From NCBI GenBank assembly GCA_036653075.1, contig JAVVUQ010000028.1, positions 1-16,457 on the forward strand: a stretch of 16,457 bases of DNA, read 5' to 3'. Position 1 is the stretch's first letter. Every line of letters begins with the position of its first letter. Made by a program: the position numbers and the translations under genes. This DNA comes from JAVVUQ01 sp036653075. Lineage in GTDB: Bacteria; Bacillota; Clostridia; Christensenellales; CAG-314. The notes beneath the pieces were generated by a model, which saw only the letters and a program-made list of their open reading frames with translations, did no database searches and had not been told where the DNA came from. Shown here piece after piece: positions 5,879 through 12,023 of the stretch.

Positions 5879-7126
5879 ATGAAAATAGATAAATCATTTT
5901 GCGCAGTAAGTATTGATAAAGATAAATGCAAAGGCTGTATCAACTGTATGAAACGCTGCCCGACAGAAGCAATTCGTGTTCGTGACGGAAAAGCAGTTAT
6001 CGATTACAACAGATGCGTTAGTTGCGGAGAATGTATAAGGATTTGTCAGAGTAAAGCAAAATACGCTACTTATGATACTATGGAAATGATAAATGATTAT
6101 AAGTATAAAGTAGCATTAGCTGCTCCGAGTTTGTTAGGACAATTTCCAAATATAAGCGATCCAAGCATTATCACAAACGCTTTAAAAAACATTGGATTTG
6201 ACGACGTTTTTGAAGTGGCAAGGGGCGCAGATTTAGTTTCGAAATTAACTCAACAACGACTCAATCAAGCCGATTGTCCTAAACCATTAATCTCTACGGC
6301 ATGTCCAGTATGCGTGGAACTTATTTTAATTAGATTTCACGAGCTTACGGACAACCTTATTGATGTTCTTCCTCCATTAGAAATATCGGCAAAATTAGCG
6401 CGTGAAGAAGCTATTAAAAAAACAGGATTAAATAGCAGCGACATAGGCGTGTTTTTTATAAGCCCTTGCCCCGCAAAGATGGCAAGTACTAAAACGGGTT
6501 TTTATACCGAAGATTGCAACGTGGACGGCGTTATAAGTATGAGCGAGGTTTGTTTGAAACTTATGCACGTGCAACAAAACGATGTCATAATTGACCAACC
6601 AATTAAAGCGAGCAACTTAGGCGTCGCTTGGGCTACAAGCGGCGGCGAAGTTTCTAATTTGTCAGTAGGTAGCTTTCTTGCCGCAGACGGAATTGAAAAC
6701 GTTGTCGCTGTTTTAAAAGAATTGGAAAGCGGTAAACTTAAATACATTGACTATGTCGAATTGAACGCTTGCCCTGGCGGATGCGTTGGCGGCGTGTTTA
6801 ATATCGAAAATCCCTTTGTTTCTAAAAGCAAAATCCATACTATTAGAAAATATGCCATGGCTGGCAAAAAAAATACTAACGATTCTATTAATAAAATATC
6901 CTCTTTCTATAAAAGAAATGATGAATGGAAACCAATAAACGTCTTTAAATTAGACGAAGACTTCCAAGTTGCATTCAATAAATTACAACAGGTGGAACAA
7001 TTAGTTAAAGAACTACCTGGTATCGACTGCGGCACTTGCGGCGCTCCAAGTTGTAGAGCCTTTGCCGAAGATGTCGCTAACGGCGTCGTGGATATTAGCT
7101 TATGCACAAGAAAAGAAAAGAAATAG
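5879..7126 (+). CDS. HydS-like [FeFe]-hydrogenase-related Fe-S protein, probable sensor
   Basis: A 415-residue protein of three parts. An N-terminal two-cluster ferredoxin domain has Cys17/20/23/27 and Cys46/49/52/56. The middle is an H-cluster domain. A C-terminal four-cysteine FeS domain has Cys384/387/392/409 (CX2CX4CX16C). The four H-cluster ligand cysteines are conserved: Cys142 ('STACPVC'), Cys197 ('SPCPAK'), Cys298 and Cys302 ('ELNACPGGC'). Catalytic signatures are altered: Ala141 replaces the proton-transfer Cys of TSCCPxW, MPC is SPC, the Glu of MPCxxKxxE is Ser, ExM is ELN, and the GGG after the last Cys is missing. This fits the putatively sensory HydS group better than a catalytic hydrogenase. 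Unlike HydS proteins with a C-terminal PAS domain, it ends right after the FeS domain. Strong SD AGAGGTG (5867-5873). Confidence 0.85.
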   Translation: MKIDKSFCAVSIDKDKCKGCINCMKRCPTEAIRVRDGKAVIDYNRCVSCGECIRICQSKAKYATYDTMEMINDYKYKVALAAPSLLGQFPNISDPSIITNALKNIGFDDVFEVARGADLVSKLTQQRLNQADCPKPLISTACPVCVELILIRFHELTDNLIDVLPPLEISAKLAREEAIKKTGLNSSDIGVFFISPCPAKMASTKTGFYTEDCNVDGVISMSEVCLKLMHVQQNDVIIDQPIKASNLGVAWATSGGEVSNLSVGSFLAADGIENVVAVLKELESGKLKYIDYVELNACPGGCVGGVFNIENPFVSKSKIHTIRKYAMAGKKNTNDSINKISSFYKRNDEWKPINVFKLDEDFQVAFNKLQQVEQLVKELPGIDCGTCGAPSCRAFAEDVANGVVDISLCTRKEKK

Positions 7127-7422
7127 ACATATATTTATTTAATTACAAATTTTTCAGTAGATAAATTAATATAAAATTTAAATTAATAAAGATTATAAAT
7201 TAATAAAGATTATAAATTATAGATAAAATAAAANNNNNNNNNNNNNNNNNNNNNNNNNNNNNNNNNNNNNNNNNNNNNNNNNNNNNNNNNNNNNNNNNNN
7301 NNNNNNNNNNNNNNNNNNNNNNNNNNNNNNNNNTAAATTAATAAAGATTATAAATTAATAAAGATTATAAATTATAGATAAAATAAAATATAAATAATAT
7401 ATTTTAAATTTTGTAGGTTGAA
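7127..7422. other. AT-rich intergenic region with 100-N gap flanked by identical 55-base ends
   Basis: Bases 7234-7333 are 100 N. The 55 bases ending at the gap (7179-7233) are identical to the 55 bases starting after it (7334-7388). Within each flank a 17-base unit beginning AAATTAATAAAG is tandemly repeated about twice. Contig ends sharing one fixed-length overlap suggest a de Bruijn graph break rather than a large missing segment. No gene or terminator is seen in the visible bases. Confidence 0.8.
7179..7388. repeat. 17-base tandem repeat, duplicated on both sides of the gap
   Basis: Each flank holds two full 17-base units plus a partial third, then ATAGATAAAATAAA. Copies 7179-7233 and 7334-7388 are identical over 55 bases and abut the N run exactly. 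The real locus may hold only one such block. Confidence 0.8.
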
Positions 7423-7740
7423 ATGAAAGTATCAGAATTAATTAAAAATGAAAACATCAATGTATATTGTTATGAAGATGATGCGGAAATAATGGATTAT
7501 TACTGTGGCGATTTATTGAGTTGGGTTATGGGGCGAGCGACGGAAGGAAGCTGTTGGTTTACTATTATGAGTAATATCAATGTGTGCGCTGTTGCAAAAT
7601 TGCTCAACTTTGCTTGCGTGATTCTTTGCGAGGGCGTTAAAGCAGACGAAAAACTGTTAGAGCGAGCAAATAAAGAAAAAATAACAGTATTAGGGACAAA
7701 ATTGACCATTTATAACGCTGTTAAGACTTTTGTAAAATGA
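7423..7740 (+). CDS. DRTGG-like protein 2
   Basis: A 105-residue relative of the protein at 4994-5347. Corresponding segments are 'YCGDLLSWVMGRATEGSCWFTIMSNINVCAVAKLLNFACVILCEGVKADEKLLERANKEKITVLGTKLTIYNAV'; the 'GDLLS.VMG' and 'I.VLGT' positions fit the usual hydrogenase-associated DRTGG pattern better than copy 1 does. No metal or catalytic site is evident. TAGG at 7414-7417 is a modest SD. Its TGA overlaps the ATG of the PHP gene (ATGA at 7737-7740), so the two are translationally coupled and probably act together. Its role is unknown; ligand sensing is an inference from the fold and setting. Confidence 0.78.
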   Translation: MKVSELIKNENINVYCYEDDAEIMDYYCGDLLSWVMGRATEGSCWFTIMSNINVCAVAKLLNFACVILCEGVKADEKLLERANKEKITVLGTKLTIYNAVKTFVK

Positions 7741-8450
7741 TGATGCGAGCTGAATTGCATATTCATTCGACGCTTAGCGGTTGCGCTGATAGCGAAAACA
7801 CAATACCCAATATTATTAATATGGGTACTGTTTTAGATTTGGATATTATGGCGATATCTGACCATAATAGCATTTTGAATGTTCCCGCCGCTATCGAATG
7901 CGCTAAAGAATGTGGCGATATTGTAATTGTACCAGCTATGGAAGTGACTACAAGCGAGGATATCCACGTATTATGTTTATTTCCAACATATGAACAGGCG
8001 AAAACGGTATTTAATAAAGTGCAAGCAACTTTGCCTCACTATCCATTAAATACCGCTTTTTATTTGCCTCAACGCATAACAGATAAAGATGACAATACAA
8101 TCGATACTATTCCATACCTATTGAGCGTTGGTTGCGGAATCGGCGTTTATGAATTAGTCGAGTTGACATACAAATGCGGTGGAATTGCCATTCCTGCGCA
8201 CGTGGATAAAGATTCAAATGGCATTTTAGCTATTTTAGGCGAAATACCAACCGATTTGGGCGTTACCGCTGTGGAAGTTTCTTCCAATTGCCCTAAACAA
8301 CTATTAGATGATTTAAGAAAAAATTACCACGTTTTGACAAGTACCGACGCTCATAACTTGGAAACGCTTTGTAGTAGCGACTTTGAGATAGATTTAACAG
8401 AAAAAACAGCGCTTTGCTTAGTTAATACATTAAATAACGTAGTTAAGTAA
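7737..8450 (+). CDS. PHP-domain metal-dependent phosphoesterase
   Basis: A 237-residue PHP hydrolase, expected to bind two or three metal ions and cleave a phosphate ester; the substrate is unknown. The metal-binding set is complete: His8 and His10 (ELHIHS), Asp42-His43 (ISDHN), Glu69 (PAMEVT), His77 (DIHVL), His155 (IPAHVDK), and Asp204 and His206 (STDAHN). Three consecutive ATG codons open the frame (7737, 7740, 7743) and no SD is visible, so translation relies on coupling to the DRTGG-like gene, whose stop it overlaps. PHP proteins recur beside clostridial [FeFe]-hydrogenase operons; whether they turn over a nucleotide signal there is not established. Confidence 0.9.
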   Translation: MMMRAELHIHSTLSGCADSENTIPNIINMGTVLDLDIMAISDHNSILNVPAAIECAKECGDIVIVPAMEVTTSEDIHVLCLFPTYEQAKTVFNKVQATLPHYPLNTAFYLPQRITDKDDNTIDTIPYLLSVGCGIGVYELVELTYKCGGIAIPAHVDKDSNGILAILGEIPTDLGVTAVEVSSNCPKQLLDDLRKNYHVLTSTDAHNLETLCSSDFEIDLTEKTALCLVNTLNNVVK

Positions 8451-8485
8451 TTGGTTAGAAGAATTAAAAAATTTGGGAAAAATAC

Positions 8486-8514
8486 TTGCCTTATAGCGAA
8501 AAATGTAGTAAAAT
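8486..8514 (+). promoter_or_regulatory. Candidate sigma-A promoter of the hnd operon
   Basis: TTGCCT at 8486-8491 and TAAAAT at 8509-8514 are spaced by 17 bases. It lies about 270 bases upstream of hndA, giving a long leader, and suggests the bifurcating hydrogenase can be transcribed separately from the accessory genes before it. Confidence 0.6.
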
Positions 8515-8775
8515 AACATATGCAATGCGCATAACTTAACGCATATTTCTTGACGTGCAATGAAAGTGCAAAATTGTATGGCAAAATTGTATAGTATGTA
8601 TTAAGAATTGAGCATAAAAAAGATTTAAAACTTTGACATAAAAAAGTTAAGAATTGAAAAAAATGAATTAAAAAGTATGAATTAAAAAGTTAAGAATTGA
8701 AAAAGTATCAGAATTTGAAATCTAATTTATAAATATTAGGAATAACAACCGAAATTTTTATATCGGAAGAAGTTT

Positions 8776-8781
8776 AGGAGG
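8776..8781 (+). promoter_or_regulatory. Consensus ribosome-binding site of hndA
   Basis: AGGAGG, a full anti-SD complement, four bases before the hndA ATG; among the strongest SD sites in the window, fitting high expression of the hydrogenase. Confidence 0.85.
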
Positions 8782-8785
8782 AAAT

Positions 8786-9286
8786 ATGAGTAAAATTTGT
8801 TCAGTAATATTTACCGAAACAGCGGAGCAGAAAGCTAAGCTTGATGAAATCATTGCGACATATAAAAATGTTGCAGGTGGGTTAATGCCAGCATTGCAAC
8901 AAGTTCAAATGTTGTTTGGATATCTACCGGAGCAAGCGCAGGAGCGTTTAGCGGAAGGATTTGGCGTATCTGAAGAAGAAGTTTATGGAATAGCGACGTT
9001 TTATTCGCAATTCACGATGAATCCACGTGGAAAGTACAATTTTAGCGTTTGTTTAGGAACGGCGTGTTACGTACGTGGTTCGGGAGAAGTGTTAGAGGAA
9101 TTAATCGAGCAATTAGGAATTGGAGAGGGTGGATGTTCGGCAGACGGAAAATTTTCAATTAATTCGACAAGGTGTGTTGGATGTTGTGGATTAGCGCCTG
9201 TTATGGTTGTTAACGATGAAGTATATGGAAAGTTGACAAAAGAAGATATACCAAAACTTGTTGAAAAGTACAAGAATATGGATTAA
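8786..9286 (+). CDS. hndA: NAD(P)-linked [FeFe] hydrogenase subunit HndA/HydC (NuoE-like)
   Basis: Small [2Fe-2S] subunit of the bifurcating hydrogenase, homologous to NuoE of complex I (24 kDa); it relays electrons near the flavin site of HndC. The 166-residue protein has the helical N-terminal domain with 'LMPALQQVQMLFGYLP' and 'EVYGIATFYSQF', then a thioredoxin-like domain binding one [2Fe-2S] through Cys89, Cys94, Cys130 and Cys134 (CX4C...CX3C, in 'CLGTAC' and 'CVGCC'). Length and spacing are typical. First gene of a close-packed run to 13766; three bases separate its stop from the ATPase gene. Confidence 0.95.
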   Translation: MSKICSVIFTETAEQKAKLDEIIATYKNVAGGLMPALQQVQMLFGYLPEQAQERLAEGFGVSEEEVYGIATFYSQFTMNPRGKYNFSVCLGTACYVRGSGEVLEELIEQLGIGEGGCSADGKFSINSTRCVGCCGLAPVMVVNDEVYGKLTKEDIPKLVEKYKNMD

Positions 9287-9289
9287 TTA

Positions 9290-9850
9290 ATGAAAGAGAT
9301 ATCGCTTAATATATTAGATATTGCGCAAAATTCAATTACAGCGAACGCCAAGACTATTGAAATAGGGATAAAAATAGAAACTAAGCGAGATATAATGGAA
9401 GTTGTGATAATTGATGATGGCAAGGGAATGAGTAAAGAGTTGCTTGATAGAGTAATAGACCCATTTACTACGACGAGGACGACGAGGAAGGTGGGATTAG
9501 GGTTGCCGCTTTTTAAAGAGAGCGTTGAGCAAACGGGTGGTAGTTTTGAGATACATAGTGAGCTTAATGTAGGGACGAAGGTAACGGCGAGGTATGTATA
9601 TAGTAGTATTGATAGAATGCCTTTAGGGGACATAGGTGAGACGATGATGTTGCTTGTGGGGACAAAGGAAGGGATTCGGTTTATATTTAGGTATAGATTA
9701 GATGACCAAGAATTTCTGTTTGATACGCAAGAGATGGTGAAGATATTAGGCGCAGACGTTTCATTAATGGAGATGGAAGTATTGGCATTTATAAAAGAGT
9801 TTATAAATAACGGATTATACGAAATAATCGGAGGACGTGAAATAGTATGA
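9290..9850 (+). CDS. GHKL/HATPase-domain protein inside the hydrogenase operon
   Basis: A 186-residue protein opening directly with the N-box 'LNILDIAQNSITA' (Asp10, Asn14), then G1 'DDGKGM' (Asp43-Gly44-Gly46), the 'PFTTTRTTRKVGLGLPLFKE' ATP-lid/G2 segment (about residues 58-77), and a C-terminal part of about 70 residues that I do not recognise. There is no HisKA dimerisation/phosphoacceptor domain, so it is not a conventional sensor kinase. It lies between hndA and hndB, and its TGA overlaps the hndB ATG (ATGA at 9847-9850), so it should be made with the hydrogenase subunits. No strong SD precedes its ATG. It differs from the RsbW-like protein at 5358. A regulatory or assembly role is inferred only. 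Confidence 0.88.
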   Translation: MKEISLNILDIAQNSITANAKTIEIGIKIETKRDIMEVVIIDDGKGMSKELLDRVIDPFTTTRTTRKVGLGLPLFKESVEQTGGSFEIHSELNVGTKVTARYVYSSIDRMPLGDIGETMMLLVGTKEGIRFIFRYRLDDQEFLFDTQEMVKILGADVSLMEMEVLAFIKEFINNGLYEIIGGREIV

Positions 9851-10209
9851 AGACATTGCAAGAGCTTAATGAAATAAGAGAGAGAATGAAAAACAAAGCT
9901 ACGACGAGAAAAGATGCTGGAGAATCAGACATAAGAATAGTAGTTGGTATGGCTACTTGTGGAATTGCCGCAGGCGCAAGGCCTGTATTGACGGCGCTTA
10001 TGGAAGAAGTGTCCAAGCGAGATCTTAAAAATGTAGTAGTATCTCAAACAGGTTGTATAGGAATGTGCAAATTTGAACCAATTGTTGAAGTATTTGTACC
10101 CGATCAGCCGAAAGTAACATATGTAAAGGTTGATCCGACAATGGTAGCGAAAATAATAACAGAGCACATCGTAAACGGTAACGTTGTATCTGAATACACG
10201 ATTAAGTAA
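9847..10209 (+). CDS. hndB: HndB-type thioredoxin-like ferredoxin subunit
   Basis: Small subunit of tetrameric NADP-linked [FeFe] hydrogenases (HndABCD type). The 120 residues start with a charged helix (about 1-25), then a thioredoxin-like [2Fe-2S]-ferredoxin fold with 'GMATCGIAAGARPV' and 'QTGCIGMCKFEPIVEV'. Only three of the usual four cysteines are present (Cys38, Cys70, Cys74); where a second N-terminal Cys would be expected the sequence reads GA. I recall this CGIAAGA form as usual for HndB, so cluster binding is uncertain rather than lost by mutation. Translation is coupled to the ATPase gene by an ATGA overlap; hndC follows after 11 bases with its own AGAGG. Confidence 0.9.
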   Translation: MKTLQELNEIRERMKNKATTRKDAGESDIRIVVGMATCGIAAGARPVLTALMEEVSKRDLKNVVVSQTGCIGMCKFEPIVEVFVPDQPKVTYVKVDPTMVAKIITEHIVNGNVVSEYTIK

Positions 10210-10220
10210 GAGGTAATAAT

Positions 10221-12011
10221 ATGATAAGATCTTATATTTTGGTTTGTGGCGGTACTGGTTGTACCTCAAACAAATCACTCGAAGTAATAGCGGCATTAAA
10301 AGACGAAATAGCAGCAAATGGTTTACAAAATGAAGTACAAGTTATAACAACTGGTTGTTTCGGATTATGCGCAAAAGGGCCTATCATGGTAATATATCCA
10401 GAAGGAGCGTTTTATCATGGAATTAAGGTTTCTGACGTAAAGGAAATCGTATCAGAGCATATTATAAAAGGCAGAATCGTAAAGAGATTGCTTAATGTAG
10501 ATGAAGACACGAAAGATGTAGTGTTATCGCTTAATGATACTGAATTCTTAAAAAATCAAGTGCGTGTTGCGTTGCGTAATTGTGGCGTAATCGACCCAGA
10601 AAATATTGAAGAATACATAGCTCAAGATGGTTATCAAGCTATCGGCAAGATATTGACGGAGAATTTGAAACCAGAAGAAGTTATACAGATTATAAAAGAC
10701 AGTGGATTAAGAGGCAGAGGCGGCGCAGGATTCCCAACTGGAATGAAGTGGGATTTTGCTAAAAAATCGGTAAATGATATAAAATATGTATGTTGTAACG
10801 CCGATGAAGGCGACCCAGGCGCATTTATGGATAGATCCGTACTTGAAGGCGATCCACACGTAGTTATTGAAGCAATGACAATTGCGGGATATGCTATTGG
10901 CGCTCATCAAGGTTATGTATATATTAGAGCGGAGTATCCTATCGCTGTTAAGAGATTAGGAATTGCAATTAAGCAGGCTCGTGAATATGGAATGTTAGGT
11001 AAAGATTTATTTGGAAGCGGATTTGATTTTGATATTGATATTAGATTAGGCAGCGGCGCATTTGTTTGCGGCGAAGAAACTGCGTTGATGACATCAATTG
11101 AAGGAAAAAGAGGCGAACCGCATCCAAGACCTCCATTCCCAGCAGTAAAAGGATTGTTCCAAGTACCAACTATATTGAATAACGTTGAAACGTACGCAAA
11201 CGTTCCACAAATAATCAATAAAGGCGCTGCTTGGTTTAATTCAATGGGCACAGAAAAATCAAAAGGCACAAAAGTATTTGCTTTAGGCGGAAAGATTAAC
11301 AACACAGGACTTGTTGAAGTTCCTATGGGCACGAAACTTAGAGAAATAATATATAATATCGGCGGCGGAATTCCAAACGGAAAGAAGTTTAAAGCTGCTC
11401 AAACGGGCGGCCCAAGCGGCGGATGTATACCAGCAAGTTTGATTGATACTCCTATTGATTACGATAACCTTTTGGCTATTGGTTCAATGATGGGTAGCGG
11501 CGGTCTTATAGTAATGGACGAAACAACTTGTATGGTGGATATTGCAAAATTCTTTTTAACTTTTACTGTGGAAGAAAGTTGCGGAAAATGCACTCCTTGC
11601 AGAATTGGTTGTAAACGTTTACTTGAGATGTTGACAAAAATCACATCAGGTAACGGCGAAGTAGAAGATATAGCAAAAATGGAAGAATTATGCTATTATA
11701 TAAAAGACAATGCTTTGTGTGGATTAGGGCAAACCGCTCCAAATCCAGTTTTATCAACTATTAGATATTTCAAAGACGAATATATGGCTCATATAGTAGA
11801 CAAAAAATGCCCTGCTGGCGTATGTAAAGCGTTGTTACACTACGAAATTGACCCTATAAAATGCAAAGGCTGCACGTTATGCAAACGTAACTGCCCAGTA
11901 AACGCAATAACAGGCGATGTTAAAGTAGCACACGTTATAGACACAACAAAGTGCGTAAAATGCGGCGTATGTATAGCTAACTGTAAGTTCGGCGCAATCA
12001 GTAAGAAGTAA
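10221..12011 (+). CDS. hndC: NAD(P)-linked [FeFe] hydrogenase flavoprotein subunit HndC/HydB (NuoF-like)
   Basis: FMN- and NAD(H)-binding subunit, the likely bifurcation site. Domains of the 596-residue chain: an N-terminal thioredoxin-like [2Fe-2S] domain with Cys9, Cys14, Cys46 and Cys50; the NuoF core with the nucleotide/FMN loops 'GRGGAGFPTGMKW', 'CNADEGDPGAFMDR' and 'GSGAFVCGEETALM'; an SLBB-type segment after 'GTKVFALGG'; the NuoF [4Fe-4S] site Cys454/457/460 ('ESCGKCTPC') with Cys500 ('CGLGQ'); and a C-terminal two-cluster ferredoxin domain, Cys548/551/554/558 and Cys578/581/584/588. This is the full architecture of bifurcating HydB/HndC proteins. AGAGG precedes the ATG; hndD follows after 12 bases. 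Confidence 0.96.
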   Translation: MIRSYILVCGGTGCTSNKSLEVIAALKDEIAANGLQNEVQVITTGCFGLCAKGPIMVIYPEGAFYHGIKVSDVKEIVSEHIIKGRIVKRLLNVDEDTKDVVLSLNDTEFLKNQVRVALRNCGVIDPENIEEYIAQDGYQAIGKILTENLKPEEVIQIIKDSGLRGRGGAGFPTGMKWDFAKKSVNDIKYVCCNADEGDPGAFMDRSVLEGDPHVVIEAMTIAGYAIGAHQGYVYIRAEYPIAVKRLGIAIKQAREYGMLGKDLFGSGFDFDIDIRLGSGAFVCGEETALMTSIEGKRGEPHPRPPFPAVKGLFQVPTILNNVETYANVPQIINKGAAWFNSMGTEKSKGTKVFALGGKINNTGLVEVPMGTKLREIIYNIGGGIPNGKKFKAAQTGGPSGGCIPASLIDTPIDYDNLLAIGSMMGSGGLIVMDETTCMVDIAKFFLTFTVEESCGKCTPCRIGCKRLLEMLTKITSGNGEVEDIAKMEELCYYIKDNALCGLGQTAPNPVLSTIRYFKDEYMAHIVDKKCPAGVCKALLHYEIDPIKCKGCTLCKRNCPVNAITGDVKVAHVIDTTKCVKCGVCIANCKFGAISKK

Positions 12012-12023
12012 GAGGTAAGTGAT

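Larger units (their letters stand above)
8451..8785. other. 335-base intergenic region / hnd leader
   Basis: No gene. It contains the promoter candidate at 8486-8514, the palindrome ATGCGCAT (8525-8532) inside the inverted repeat ATATGC/GCATAT (8518-8523, 8541-8546), and a 13-base tandem repeat (GCAAAATTGTAT at 8568-8579 and 8581-8592). A 21-base direct repeat at 8641-8661 and 8684-8704 carries GTTAAGAATTG. The inverted repeat just after the -10 is the best operator candidate, but it does not match the Rex consensus. No terminator is visible after the PHP gene. Confidence 0.6.

Noticed and set aside
5879..7126. Second catalytic [FeFe] hydrogenase
   Set aside because: Key catalytic-motif residues are replaced (Ala141, SPC, missing Glu, Asn296), so a sensory or non-catalytic role fits better.
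8633..8638. TTGACA in the hnd leader
   Set aside because: No -10-like hexamer at the right distance; the TTGCCT/TAAAAT pair upstream is better.
9283..9861. 192-residue reverse-strand ORF opposite the GHKL ATPase
   Set aside because: Full shadow of a gene with clear N, G1 and G2 boxes; the reverse product shows no family motif.
9925..10317. 130-residue reverse-strand ORF across the hndB-hndC junction
   Set aside because: Rich in Tyr/Arg/Cys as expected from antisense of the coding strand; overlaps two well-supported hydrogenase genes.
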